Assembly (NCBI GenBank): GCA_009786455.1
Contig: WQTD01000013.1
Coordinates: forward strand, 20,847-64,417
DNA length: 43,571 nucleotides
From: Treponema sp.
GTDB lineage: Bacteria > Spirochaetota > Spirochaetia > Treponematales > Breznakiellaceae
Direction of reading: 5' to 3'
Positions 9,724 to 19,800 of the stretch are shown here, piece by piece. Under the pieces are notes generated by a model that saw only the letters and a list, made by a program, of their open reading frames with translations, searched no databases and was not told the DNA's origin. How positions within the stretch are numbered: the first letter of the stretch is position 1; each line of letters begins with the position of its first letter. A program made the position numbers and the translations under genes.

Positions 9724-10782
9724 ATGTCTAAAACAGCATTAGCCCCAGGAGCTGCCGCAAGCGGTTCCAAGAAAAAGGGAGTAAAAGAATTTACAGGACG
9801 CCAGAAGGCAGCCATTTTTCTGGTTACTATAGGATCTGAAATTTCAGCGGAAATTTTCAAGTATCTCCGCGAAGATGAAATAGAAACTCTTACCTTTGAA
9901 ATCGCGCGTCTTGAGACAATTGACGCGGAGCAGAAAGACGCTATCCTGCAGGAGTTCCAGGAACTCATGCAGGCAAGCCAATTTATTTCAACAGGCGGAA
10001 TTGATTACGCAAGAGAGCTCCTGGAAAAATCACTGGGTAGCCAAAAAGCCATTGATATTATAAACCGTCTAACATCGAGTCTTCAGGTTCGTCCTTTCGA
10101 TTTTATCAGAAGAACAGACCCCGCGCACCTTTTAAACTTTATTCAGCAGGAACATCCGCAGACAATCGCGCTTATCCTCGCTTATCTGGAACCCAACAAA
10201 GCTTCCATTATTCTGCAAAACCTGCCGCATGAAGTGCAAAGCGATGTAGCGCGGCGTATCGCGACAATGGACAGAACTTCGCCTGAAGTTCTTCGCGAAG
10301 TTGAAAGGGTTCTTGAAAAGAAACTTTCCTCGCTGTCAAGCGAAGACTACACGGCTGCCGGCGGCGTTGAAAGCATCGTTGAAATCCTAAACCTTGTTGA
10401 CCGCGCTTCTGAAAAGCAGATCATCGAAGCTCTGGAAGACGAAGACCCCGAGCTTGCAGAAGAAATCAAAAAGAGAATGTTCGTATTCGAGGACATTGTT
10501 ATGCTCGACGACCGCGCCATTCAGAAAGTTATGCGCGAAGTCGATTCACAGGAACTTGCAAAAGCTCTAAAGTCTGTCGACTCCGAAGTTCAGGACAAGA
10601 TATTCAAGAACATGTCAAAGCGCGCCGCGAGCATGCTCAAAGAAGACATGGAGTATATGGGTCCTGTACGCTTAAAAGACGTAGAAGAAGCGCAGCAGAA
10701 GATCGTTTCCATTATCAGGCATCTTGAAGACACAGGTGAAATTGTTGTCGCCCGCGCAGGTGAAGACGAACTGGTTGTTTAA
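9724..10782 (+). CDS. fliG: Flagellar motor switch protein FliG
   Basis: Rotor protein coupling the stator to the MS ring and switching rotation direction. The 352-aa product shows all three armadillo-like parts: N-domain (TGRQKAAIFLVTIGSEISAEI, FliF-binding), middle domain with the EHPQTIALILAYL signature, and C-domain (MFVFEDIVMLDDRAIQKVMREV) with the charged helix that meets the stator. Spirochaetes commonly have two FliG paralogues; this is the one in the fliF operon. A 7-bp hairpin separates it from fliH. Confidence 0.97.
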   Translation: MSKTALAPGAAASGSKKKGVKEFTGRQKAAIFLVTIGSEISAEIFKYLREDEIETLTFEIARLETIDAEQKDAILQEFQELMQASQFISTGGIDYARELLEKSLGSQKAIDIINRLTSSLQVRPFDFIRRTDPAHLLNFIQQEHPQTIALILAYLEPNKASIILQNLPHEVQSDVARRIATMDRTSPEVLREVERVLEKKLSSLSSEDYTAAGGVESIVEILNLVDRASEKQIIEALEDEDPELAEEIKKRMFVFEDIVMLDDRAIQKVMREVDSQELAKALKSVDSEVQDKIFKNMSKRAASMLKEDMEYMGPVRLKDVEEAQQKIVSIIRHLEDTGEIVVARAGEDELVV

Positions 10783-10795
10783 GTATTTTAAACGC

Positions 10796-10819
10796 GGTGC
10801 CAAACTTCAATCTGGCACC
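10796..10819 (+). promoter_or_regulatory. Intercistronic hairpin between fliG and fliH
   Basis: GGTGCCA (10796-10802) pairs perfectly with TGGCACC (10813-10819) across a 10-base loop. It ends one base before the AGAGGA ribosome-binding site of fliH and has no T-run, so it is not a rho-independent terminator. It could stabilise the upstream mRNA or tune fliH translation. Confidence 0.6.
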
Positions 10820-10830
10820 AAAGAGGATTT

Positions 10831-12123
10831 ATGCCAAAGGCTGTTTTTAGACCAAATGAAATTGTACCCATCACTGAAAAAATAGTTATTGATTCTCCGA
10901 CTTCATTTGCCGAGCTTGCACATTTTGCTCCTGTTGAAGAAGTTGCGGAAGAACTTAACGAAGTTGAAGAGTACAAAGGCCCTACAGCAGATGATCTTCG
11001 CCGCGAAGCTGAACATTTTAAAATTCAATGGGAAGAAGAAAAAATAAGAATGATCGCAAACGCGAGAGCGCAGGCTGAAAGCATCGTTTCCGACGCGCAG
11101 CAGTCGGCTCTTGCGGAAGTTACGCGAAAAAATGACGAAGGGCAGGCGATTAAAAAGCAGGCTGAATACGAAGCGCAGCGAATTATAACTGAAGCGAATT
11201 CCAAAGCCGATGAAATCCTGAACACCGGAAGACTGACGCTGGAAACCGAGCGGAAAGATTCAAGGGCACAGGGTTTGGATGAAGGCAAAAAGGAAGGTTA
11301 TGCGGAAGGCAAAGCGGAAGTTGACCGTCTGATCGAAAGAACCCATGTTGTTCTTGAACGCGCTCAGCAGAAAAGAGGAGACATTTTAAGCGAGACAGAA
11401 AAAGAAGTTGTCGATCTTGTCCTTCTTATTGTGCGCAAGGTCGTCAAGTTAATTTCAGAAAATCAGCGCGAAGTGATTATTACAAATGTGATTGAAGCGC
11501 TTCGTAAAGTGAAATCAAAGGGAGATATAATAATCAGAGTGAATCTTGCGGACTTGCAGCTTGCAACAGAGCACAAACAGGATTTTATCAATTTGATGGA
11601 AGGCGCAAGAGCGGTACATATCGCTGAAGACAGCACAGTCGATAAAGGCGGCTGTATTATTGAAACGGACTTCGGGGAAATTGACGCCCGTATTTCAAGC
11701 CAGCTTGCCGAGATGGAGAGCAAGATACTCGAAATATCACCGATTAGGTCGAATGTAAAGGATAATACGCCTGTTCCAATTGTAAGAACGGCAAATCTCA
11801 ATGCCGACTTGATGGCTTCGGCAGGTTTATTAAGTGCTTCTGTTCCCACTCTCGCTCCAATTCCCGCAGTGCGTCCGCCTGAACCGGTTCCAGCCAAGAG
11901 TTCTTCTGAACAGGTGCCAGACCTTGTAGAGGCTGAAGTCGAAGAGGAATTATCAGCAGGGGTTAACGCCGCTCTGACCGCGTCGGCTGCAATGGCGGCT
12001 CTTGCGACCATTGCGACAAAGGGAAAAAGGGAATCTGATAAAAAGATAAAGGAAAAACTTGAACAAATCGGTTTAGGAGCGAGAAAAAGAAAAAGCGATT
12101 CATTAAATAACGAGGAAACTTAA
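10831..12123 (+). CDS. fliH: Flagellar export regulator FliH, long form
   Basis: FliH is the peripheral stalk/regulator of the FliI export ATPase. The 430-aa product has an acidic N-terminal part, a long charged coiled coil rich in Ala/Glu/Arg/Gln (about residues 50-170), and the conserved C-domain (VVDLVLLIVRKVVKLISENQREVIITNVIEALRKV, then IIETDFGEIDARISSQLAEME). The last ~120 residues are a Pro/Ala-rich tail ending in a Lys/Arg-rich segment, beyond the usual FliH length of roughly 230-310. Identity follows from the C-domain and position between fliG and fliI. Confidence 0.9.
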   Translation: MPKAVFRPNEIVPITEKIVIDSPTSFAELAHFAPVEEVAEELNEVEEYKGPTADDLRREAEHFKIQWEEEKIRMIANARAQAESIVSDAQQSALAEVTRKNDEGQAIKKQAEYEAQRIITEANSKADEILNTGRLTLETERKDSRAQGLDEGKKEGYAEGKAEVDRLIERTHVVLERAQQKRGDILSETEKEVVDLVLLIVRKVVKLISENQREVIITNVIEALRKVKSKGDIIIRVNLADLQLATEHKQDFINLMEGARAVHIAEDSTVDKGGCIIETDFGEIDARISSQLAEMESKILEISPIRSNVKDNTPVPIVRTANLNADLMASAGLLSASVPTLAPIPAVRPPEPVPAKSSSEQVPDLVEAEVEEELSAGVNAALTASAAMAALATIATKGKRESDKKIKEKLEQIGLGARKRKSDSLNNEET

Positions 12124-12161
12124 AAATTTAAGTTACTGATTGACATGAAGAGGAGGGCTTC

Positions 12162-13694
12162 ATGCTGACTGATACAATTGAAACGGCGGAAAAGACTGAT
12201 ACTTTTAATTTTAATAAATATCTGGAATCCACAGAACGCACCGATCCGATCAAATATGTCGGCAAAGTATCAAAGGTACAGGGTTTACTGGTAGAAAGCC
12301 ATGGACCTCAGGCAATAATCGGCGAAATATGCAGAATAGTAGCCCCGAAGGGCAGGGGAAATATCAGAGCTGAAGTTGTCGGATTAAAAAATGATACTGT
12401 CCAGCTTATGGTTTTTGATGAAACGGAAGGCATTGAAATAGGAGACCGGGTTATCGCGCTGGGCAGCCGTCTTGAAGTGCCTGTATCCGCTAAATTACTG
12501 GGACGCGTACTCGACGCTCTTGGAAATCCCATTGACGGAAAAGGTGACATTTCATCATCGTGCATGTATCCGGCGCTTGCAAACCCTCCCGATCCGCTTA
12601 AAAGAAAGCGCGTAACGCAGCGCATAACAACCGGAGTCCGTGCGATTGACGGGCTTTTGGCTGTCGGCAAGGGACAGCGTCTTGGCATTTTTTCCGGTTC
12701 GGGCGTCGGCAAATCAACGCTGCTTGGAATGATTGCGCGTAACACTACAGCCGACGTCAATGTGATTGCGCTCATCGGCGAGCGCGGAAGGGAAGTGAAC
12801 GATTTTCTTGAAAACGATCTGGGCGAGGAAGGACTTGCCCGTAGCGTTCTGATTGTAACTCCTTCCAATTCACCGCCGCTTGCGCGTTTGCGTGGCGCGT
12901 ATGTAGCGACCGCCGTAGCTGAATATTTCCGCGATCAGGGAAAGGACGTAATGCTTCTGTTTGATTCTGTTACGCGTTTTGCGCGCGCGATGAGGGAAAT
13001 CGGCCTTGCCTCCGGCGAGCCTCCCGCTCAAAGGGGTTTTCCGCCAAGCATGTTTGACTCCATGCCGAAGCTTCTTGAAAGATCAGGCACTTCCGACACC
13101 GGAAGCATTACAGGTTTTTATACAGTTCTTGTTGACGGAGACGATATGGATGAGCCTGTCGCCGATACTGTGCGCGGAATACTGGACGGACATATTGTTC
13201 TTTCGCGCGACCTTGCGCAAAGCTTTCATTACCCTGCGATTGACGTTTTACAGAGCGTTTCCCGCCTTGCGCCAAGCGTATCGGGAGAATACAGCAAAAA
13301 AGCCGCTGGTTTTATCCGGAGAAACATGGCTTCCTACGCCAAAGCGGAGGATTTTATAAATGTCGGCGCATATCCCCACGGATCAAATCCCGAAATAGAC
13401 GAGGCGATCGGCAAACACGGTCCGATAGAAGATTTTCTTATCCAGGATATTGACGAACCTTCGCCGCTTGAAGATACGCTTTCAAGGATGGCGGAAATTA
13501 CAGGAATTGAAATTCCGCCCGAAGAAATGACAGATAACAATGAAAAACTGCTCGCGGCAGCCGGGAACGTTAAACGAAAGGAAAAGACAGCAGGCATGAA
13601 GACAGGATTTATTCCTCCTGTCAGCAGCGATATCGGCAGCGTCGCTTCCCTTTTCTCATCGCTTCCGACATCAAGTTTATTTGACGCGGGCTGA
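12162..13694 (+). CDS. fliI: Flagellum-specific export ATPase FliI
   Basis: F1-beta-like ATPase of the flagellar type III export apparatus. Walker A is SGSGVGKST at about residues 178-186 and Walker B lies in VMLLFDSVTRFARAMREIGLASGEPPAQRGFPPSMF, which is diagnostic for the FliI/SctN family. At 510 aa it is longer than the typical ~440-460. A tail of about 55 residues (from ~EIPPEEMTDN, with Ser/Pro-rich end) follows the helical C-domain. GAGGAGGG precedes the ATG. fliJ begins 2 bases after the stop. Confidence 0.96.
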   Translation: MLTDTIETAEKTDTFNFNKYLESTERTDPIKYVGKVSKVQGLLVESHGPQAIIGEICRIVAPKGRGNIRAEVVGLKNDTVQLMVFDETEGIEIGDRVIALGSRLEVPVSAKLLGRVLDALGNPIDGKGDISSSCMYPALANPPDPLKRKRVTQRITTGVRAIDGLLAVGKGQRLGIFSGSGVGKSTLLGMIARNTTADVNVIALIGERGREVNDFLENDLGEEGLARSVLIVTPSNSPPLARLRGAYVATAVAEYFRDQGKDVMLLFDSVTRFARAMREIGLASGEPPAQRGFPPSMFDSMPKLLERSGTSDTGSITGFYTVLVDGDDMDEPVADTVRGILDGHIVLSRDLAQSFHYPAIDVLQSVSRLAPSVSGEYSKKAAGFIRRNMASYAKAEDFINVGAYPHGSNPEIDEAIGKHGPIEDFLIQDIDEPSPLEDTLSRMAEITGIEIPPEEMTDNNEKLLAAAGNVKRKEKTAGMKTGFIPPVSSDIGSVASLFSSLPTSSLFDAG

Positions 13695-13696
13695 TC

Positions 13697-14122
13697 ATGA
13701 GAAAATTTAAATTCAACCTGGAAAAAATACTTCAGCTTCGTAAATTCAGGGAAGAGGAATGCAAGCTTGCCCTTGGTCAGGCTGTCAGTCTCCTGAACAA
13801 AATAGAAAACGATATAAAATTAACCGCATTGAAACGCCACAATGCGGCTTCACAGCGCTTTAATAATCCGCAGGAAATGTTTTTATGGGACAATTTTGTT
13901 TTAAGGCTTGATCAGGAAGGCGAAAGACTGGCGCAAAAAGCGGCGCAAGCGGAAATCGTCGTTGAAGAAAAACGCGCGCTTTATCTTGAAGCTCAAAAGA
14001 ATCTGAAAGTCTTTGAAAAATTAAAAGAAAAAAAGCAAACGGAGTACCGCAGGGAATATTTAAATTATGAAATGAATCAGGTAGATGAACTGACATCCTC
14101 AAGATATAATAGTCTTGTTTGA
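13697..14122 (+). CDS. fliJ: Flagellar export chaperone FliJ
   Basis: FliJ is a small coiled-coil stalk protein that engages FliI and the export gate. The 141-aa product begins MRKFKFNLEKILQLRKFREEECKLALGQA, the usual FliJ opening, and is almost entirely helical and charged. It starts 2 bases after fliI, as expected. It is the last recognisable flagellar gene of this run; a glycoside hydrolase follows. Confidence 0.92.
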   Translation: MRKFKFNLEKILQLRKFREEECKLALGQAVSLLNKIENDIKLTALKRHNAASQRFNNPQEMFLWDNFVLRLDQEGERLAQKAAQAEIVVEEKRALYLEAQKNLKVFEKLKEKKQTEYRREYLNYEMNQVDELTSSRYNSLV

Positions 14123-14156
14123 CAGCCGGATTTGTTGTCAAAATCATGGAGAAAAA

Positions 14157-15758
14157 GTGATTCATTTAAATCAAACAGGTTATTGCGAAGATATGCCCAA
14201 AAAGGCAATAATCACCGGAAAAGGCGAATGTTGTTTTATTGTTTCGTCTGATAATGATATTGTTTTTGAACCCAGGATGACAGAGCCTTTTTTTGACGAA
14301 GCTTCAGGGGATACTGTGCGCGTTGTTGATTTTTCCGATATTAAAAAGACAGGTGTGTATTTCCTGTTTGCCGACGGTTTAAGTAAAAGATTTTTAATCA
14401 GCAGGCGTCCTTACCGCAGCCTTTCAAGCGCGCTGTTGAAAGGTATGTATTACCAAAGATGCGGCTGCGCGCTTGAAGAAAAACATGCGGGAGTTTACCA
14501 CCGCAGCATATGTCATACAGGTAAAGCGGCGCTGGAACACGATAACAGCGTTGTTATTGACGTAACGGGCGGATGGCATGATGCCGGCGATTACGGAAGA
14601 TACGTTGTTCCGGCGGCGGTCACTGTTTCGCACATGCTTTACGCTTATGAACTTTTCCCGAAGGCTTTTGAGGATCAGCTGAACATTCCGGAGAGCGGAA
14701 ACGGCGTGCCTGACATTTTAAACGAGTGCCGGTACGAAATTGAGTGGATGATGAAAATGCAGAGAAGGGAAGACGGCGCTCTTTATCACAAGGCGGCAAC
14801 CCGTTTTTTCGCGCCGTTTGTAATGCCTGAAGACGACCGCGAAGACTTGCTTTTATTTCGCGTAACACATACATCGACAGCGGCTTTCGCAGCGTCTCTA
14901 GCGCAGGCTTACCGCGTGTATAAACCGTTTGACAAAATGTTCTCGGACAGGATGCTGGCGGCGTCTGTACGCGCATGGGAATGGCTGGAAAAAAATCCTG
15001 TTTTTGAGCCATTTGTAAATCCGCCGAATACAAGTTCCGGTCCCTACGGCGATGATAACTGCGATGATGAGATTTTCTGGGCTTCCTGCGAACTGTTCTG
15101 CGCAACAAATGAAGATCGCTACCGGAATTCCATGTGTCTGCTGGCTGATAAAGTTGATGTTTCAAAATTGGGGTGGCGTGATGTGGGCGGACTGGGCGCG
15201 TTATGCTGCCTTTTTGCCTTAAAAAATCCTGAAAAAGTTTTTTTTGATAATATTAGCGGACGTTTTCTCTCCGCTGCCGATAAAAGTCTTGAAAAACATC
15301 AAAAAAGCGGTTACGGAACCGCATTAGACGCGGACAAGTACATGTGGGGTTCAACAATGATCATTTTGAATAACGCAATTATACTGATATGCGCTAAATT
15401 ACTGACAGGCGAAGAGAAGTACCAGAATGCGGCGCAGGCGCAGTTTGATTATTTGCTTGGAATGAACGCAACAGGGTACAGCTTTGTAACAGGTTTCGGT
15501 GAAAACGCATTCCGTTTCCCGCACCACAGACCATCATACGCCGACGGTGTGGACGATCCTGTTCCCGGTCTTGTATCCGGCGGTCCAAACAAGAAATTTC
15601 CGGACCCTGTTTGCAGAAAACTTTTGCCGCCGGAAACTCCGCCTGCCAAATCCTATATCGATCATACATGGACAGCTTCAGCTAACGAAAACGCCATTTA
15701 TTGGAATTCTCCCGCGATTTTTACTGCCGCCTATTTTGACAGTTTGAGTGTCAAATGA
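14157..15758 (+). CDS. Glycoside hydrolase family 9 protein (cellulase/cellodextrinase-like)
   Basis: Hydrolyses beta-glycosidic bonds, probably beta-1,4-glucan oligomers. I choose GTG 14157 because GGAG at 14148-14151 is 5 bases upstream and the protein then begins VIHLNQTGY, the usual opening of the N-terminal Ig-like GH9 domain. The (alpha/alpha)6 domain has the catalytic Asp pair in GGWHDAGDYGRYV (Asp142, Asp145), the SFVTGFGENAFRFPHHRPS-type block and the general acid in SANENAIYWNS (Glu511). 533 aa. No signal peptide is visible, which suggests cytoplasmic action on imported oligosaccharides. It starts 34 bases after fliJ. Exact substrate (cello- or chito-oligomers) cannot be told. Confidence 0.88.
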   Translation: MIHLNQTGYCEDMPKKAIITGKGECCFIVSSDNDIVFEPRMTEPFFDEASGDTVRVVDFSDIKKTGVYFLFADGLSKRFLISRRPYRSLSSALLKGMYYQRCGCALEEKHAGVYHRSICHTGKAALEHDNSVVIDVTGGWHDAGDYGRYVVPAAVTVSHMLYAYELFPKAFEDQLNIPESGNGVPDILNECRYEIEWMMKMQRREDGALYHKAATRFFAPFVMPEDDREDLLLFRVTHTSTAAFAASLAQAYRVYKPFDKMFSDRMLAASVRAWEWLEKNPVFEPFVNPPNTSSGPYGDDNCDDEIFWASCELFCATNEDRYRNSMCLLADKVDVSKLGWRDVGGLGALCCLFALKNPEKVFFDNISGRFLSAADKSLEKHQKSGYGTALDADKYMWGSTMIILNNAIILICAKLLTGEEKYQNAAQAQFDYLLGMNATGYSFVTGFGENAFRFPHHRPSYADGVDDPVPGLVSGGPNKKFPDPVCRKLLPPETPPAKSYIDHTWTASANENAIYWNSPAIFTAAYFDSLSVK

Positions 15759-15795
15759 GTCTAAAAAAGAATGGAGTTATTTTAACATATAATAA

Positions 15796-16782
15796 TCAGA
15801 CTGCCCTTACAGAACATCTTCCAAGCCTTACAAGCCTGTACTGACCATTTAAAAGTTCTCCGGCTGTTTTATTGTTGGCGTCATATTTTAAAATTGTTTC
15901 CGGTACATAACCAAGATGGTAAACCTCGCTTCCTGCTTTCGATCCGTAATATATGGTCAATGAAAGCTGTGCGCCCGCCGGAAGAGCGCCTGAATAACGG
16001 ACTGTTCCTGTAAAGAAGCCGTCAAACCCTGACGGAATATAAAGTGCGGAGGCAAATTGATCTGTGCTTTGCGTACTGACCATTTCCTTATCATAACTAA
16101 GGGCGGTATTCTTCGCGCCGAATGTTACTCCCACGGGAACGCCTTCTACCATTACTTCCAGCGTGCATAGTTTTGATTCCGTTTCAGGATTGGAAATCTC
16201 CGCCGCTATTTCCAAATTGGGTTTTTGGCTTAACGAATAATAATTTTGATTCCGCACGCACACTCCCTGATTGGAAGTAACCCATTTGATAAAGCTGTCA
16301 TATGTGGTAAAGTCTGCAGGTATTACCGGTCCGTTCATGTCGCTTGCCATGCCTACAAGGCAAAAATTTCCAATGGTTCCGTCAAGAACAAACGGCGTTT
16401 TACCCACGCTAATCCCGTTTGCTTCAGCGGAAATATCTATATAATCCAACGGATTTTCGCCGTCCTTTGGCGCTGTTTTAAGTTTATTATTCTTCCACAG
16501 GCTGGGTTTCAAAAAAAGTGACATATCAGAGCGGTAAACCTGTATCTTTCCGCTGAAACCGGTAGATGACATATTTTTTCCACGGACATACAAAGCATTG
16601 GTCTTACTACTGGTATCGACAGTCTGCGTAACATCCCTGGTATAGTTCTCCTTAAAAAATTCCGCAGGATTTAAAACCTGCGGATGACAGATTAAATCTG
16701 GCGACTTGCTAAACAATGTATGTCCGGTTCCTCCGTTATCATCAAGCGTATCTCTGAGAAGAAATGTGTTGATATTTGCCAT
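15796..16782 (-). CDS. Beta-rich 328-aa protein of unknown function
   Basis: I do not assign a family. The protein begins MANINTFLLRDTLDDNGGTG without a signal peptide, and is rich in beta-forming, Gly/Asn/Thr-containing sequence with few charged helices, which suggests one or more beta-sandwich domains. A segment near residues 60-100 (YVRGKNMSSTGFSGKIQVYR, then SLWKN) and a second Ig-like part (about 205-300) are the most patterned. It is the second gene of a minus-strand operon, 33 bases after the 1119-aa gene, and has a near-perfect AGGAGGA ribosome site, stronger than that of its partner. This suggests it is made in excess. A role as soluble partner of the large protein is inference. Confidence 0.75.
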   Translation of the reverse strand: MANINTFLLRDTLDDNGGTGHTLFSKSPDLICHPQVLNPAEFFKENYTRDVTQTVDTSSKTNALYVRGKNMSSTGFSGKIQVYRSDMSLFLKPSLWKNNKLKTAPKDGENPLDYIDISAEANGISVGKTPFVLDGTIGNFCLVGMASDMNGPVIPADFTTYDSFIKWVTSNQGVCVRNQNYYSLSQKPNLEIAAEISNPETESKLCTLEVMVEGVPVGVTFGAKNTALSYDKEMVSTQSTDQFASALYIPSGFDGFFTGTVRYSGALPAGAQLSLTIYYGSKAGSEVYHLGYVPETILKYDANNKTAGELLNGQYRLVRLGRCSVRAV

Positions 16783-16815
16783 TATTATTCCTCCTGGATT
16801 TTTTTATCGAAAAAA

Positions 16816-19800
16816 TTATAACGCTCCTGCGGACGTTCCGTCATTTTTTTCCAGAATATCAAATACTGCCGCTATTACCTGAACCGCCATATTTATTATG
16901 TCAGCAAATACAACAATTACTGTTATATTTCTATTTTTAGCAATTAATAGAATTTTGAATATCTCCTGTATTCCCTGAACAATACCCGCAATCCAGTCGT
17001 ACTTTTCCATACCGGTACCAATGCCGATGGAGTTGATTATTACCCGAATAAATCCAATTACTGCAGTAACACCTACCCCCCAGTCTAACTGGGTAATATA
17101 TTTATTTTCGTATGTTATGGAAACCCCATCAAAACCAAGAACAACAAGGTCATAAATCCAAATCCATTCCCAGTCACTTTCACCGTGAAACTTGGGAAAA
17201 TAACATACAAGCGAAATAGCGTCCAACCCCCAAATAAAAACAGCCGGAAAATCAACATCATTTTTCTTGTTATTGTTTTCAGTTTTAAGATCTTTTAGCG
17301 CATCTACGCAAAGATCAAAAATATTACTTATAACCGAAGCCCCTAACCCGATATATTTCAAAACAACACTTAAATCTTTCTGAGGCGTAAAATCGTGATC
17401 TCTTGCGGTTAAAGCCGAATCTATACTTCTTTTTAATGTTTCCAGCGCGGCATCAGAAGCGATCGGCGGTTCATTTTTGATAAATTTGTATACAATCGTT
17501 GCCGTAACCGCTGCAAGGAATGAGCAGATGTCTGAAATAGTAAGGTCTGTTCCTGTAAATTTTTTATACACTTTTGATACATAAGGTATATAAAACGGAC
17601 TTTTTAAAGCGGCAAGAACAGCGTCTATAATTTCTCCTATTACTCTGAAAATCAGGGTATTCAGATTTTTTAAACCATCAAAAACAATATTACTGAGGGA
17701 TTTTAATAAATCGATAAGAGCGGAAAAAGCCACATTGTATAAATTCGAGCTGGACGTATATTTGTTTTTGAGGAAGCTGTCAATACCTCCATATTCATTA
17801 GATTTTCTTATACCGTTGCTGTATTCTTTTAATTCATTGGATATGACCCCAACATCACCCATTATTTCATTCATAAGGTTTACAGGAATTGTAACACTTG
17901 CTTTGTCCATATACTGCGCGGTTTTTTCAAGCAGAAAATTATTTGAGGTTTCGAGGGTAAGCTCAGGATCCTCCGGATATTTTGCCTTGCCTCTTGAGAA
18001 AATTGAGTTAGAGCCGGTCTCGTTTTTTAATTTATCCAGACAATCCCCGCACATGGACTGCATATTAGTCAGTTCTCTGTCAAATGTTTCCCTGTAATAA
18101 TCGCTTCTGTTTTTTATATATGTCAGCGTCTTTTGTGATAAATAATCACAAAGTTTCTTCATTCGGATAAAATCATTCCAGTCAAACAAAAAACCCAGCC
18201 ACGAGAAAAATTTTTTAAATTTAACGCCTATTGAACCAAACACGGAAGAAACAGCGTCCAGAGCACCCTGCCCGTTGGGAATTGTGCCGCTGTAGGAATA
18301 TTTTTCATTGTTTATGGTAAGTTCCATATAAATCCTGGTAGAGTCAAGAGACAGAGAATCCATTTTTACCAGATCATTGCTGATACCGCGGCATAAATCC
18401 CCGAGGTTTGTCAATATGGGCGTGTAACCGGCTTTGGAACCTGCGCTTGTCATTTTGTTAAATGCTTCTGTATCAAGGCATGAATACGATAAACTGCCGT
18501 TATCTGCTATTGAAAACGTAAAACTCGATTCAGACGGGCTAATACGGCTGATATAATTTTCATCTGCGGTATTTGCATGATAAGCTCCGACAGCGTCAGG
18601 CGCATTTGATTCGCCGGGTGTTCGGCTGAGGATTGATTTTATACTTTTAAGGATTTTGTCAGCCTCTGTTTCATTCCGGTATTTTTCGGGAAGAAGATAT
18701 TCGCCGTTACCTGTTTTAGCGTGTATAAATTTCTGCAGCGGCAAATTTTTAAGGTTATTGGAAACGATGTCATGCTGCCTTAGATATATAACCTCGTCTT
18801 TTTTCATATATTCGCCGACACGCAGACATAAAATTGTGCTTGCGATATTATCCGTCTGCTGAATAAAAATGGCAACGCCTCTTGCGTTTGTATATAAAGT
18901 CAGGTCGTTCCTCGGTCCTAAACGATGAGTTCCCCGTTCAGTTTGGACGTAAACATCATCCTGCGCCCATATTGAAAAAGCCTGATTTATGAGCGGAGCG
19001 TCATTATTGTCTGTTATATGCAGTTCGGTTGAATAACAAGGCGTAGTAATCACACTTTCGTCTTTGTTCCACGGTATATTAAGAAACCGGCTGATGTAAT
19101 TTCCGGAATTGTTCTGACACAACTGTACAATTCTGTCTTCAACGGAATCAGCAATATAAAATTCCGCGCGGTCATGATTGGTTTCCAGAAACGCCGCTTT
19201 TCCGCCGCCTGATTCAATAGGTATAGGGTTACAGGCTACATCGTCCTTTAAAAAAGCATGATATATTTTGCTGCCGTTAAAAAGCATATGGACTGTCGCT
19301 GAATCCGTTCTAATAACGGAACACACAGTCAGATCGCAATTTTCCGGCAATTCATGATACCTTGTGAACGCAGATACATTTCCGGATAATTTGATTTCCC
19401 CGAAAAAATATCTGCCATCTTGTTTAACTATAACAATGATTCTTCCTGTATTATTAAGCCATGTAACCCAGCGTAAACCGGTAAACTCCCCTGTTATCGG
19501 AAGCGTGTAATATTCAGCGGCGCCCTGAAGCGAACGCATTCTTAACTGGTTGCCTGTTACGCTTATGGTATAGATTTGTTCTTCCATGAACATGAAGTCA
19601 TAAGTATCTAAATTGGCGCGGGTATCACTTAATGCAATAAGATGGCTTCCTGATTTAAAATCGCCGCAATAGGCAAGCGAATAACCACCTGAATCGCTTA
19701 CAACAACACCTACATACAGTTTTCCCCTTATATTCCGGCAAAAAATCCTGACAGGTTCACATGAAGAAAGATGACCTGGAATTTCCAGAGAATTTGAATA

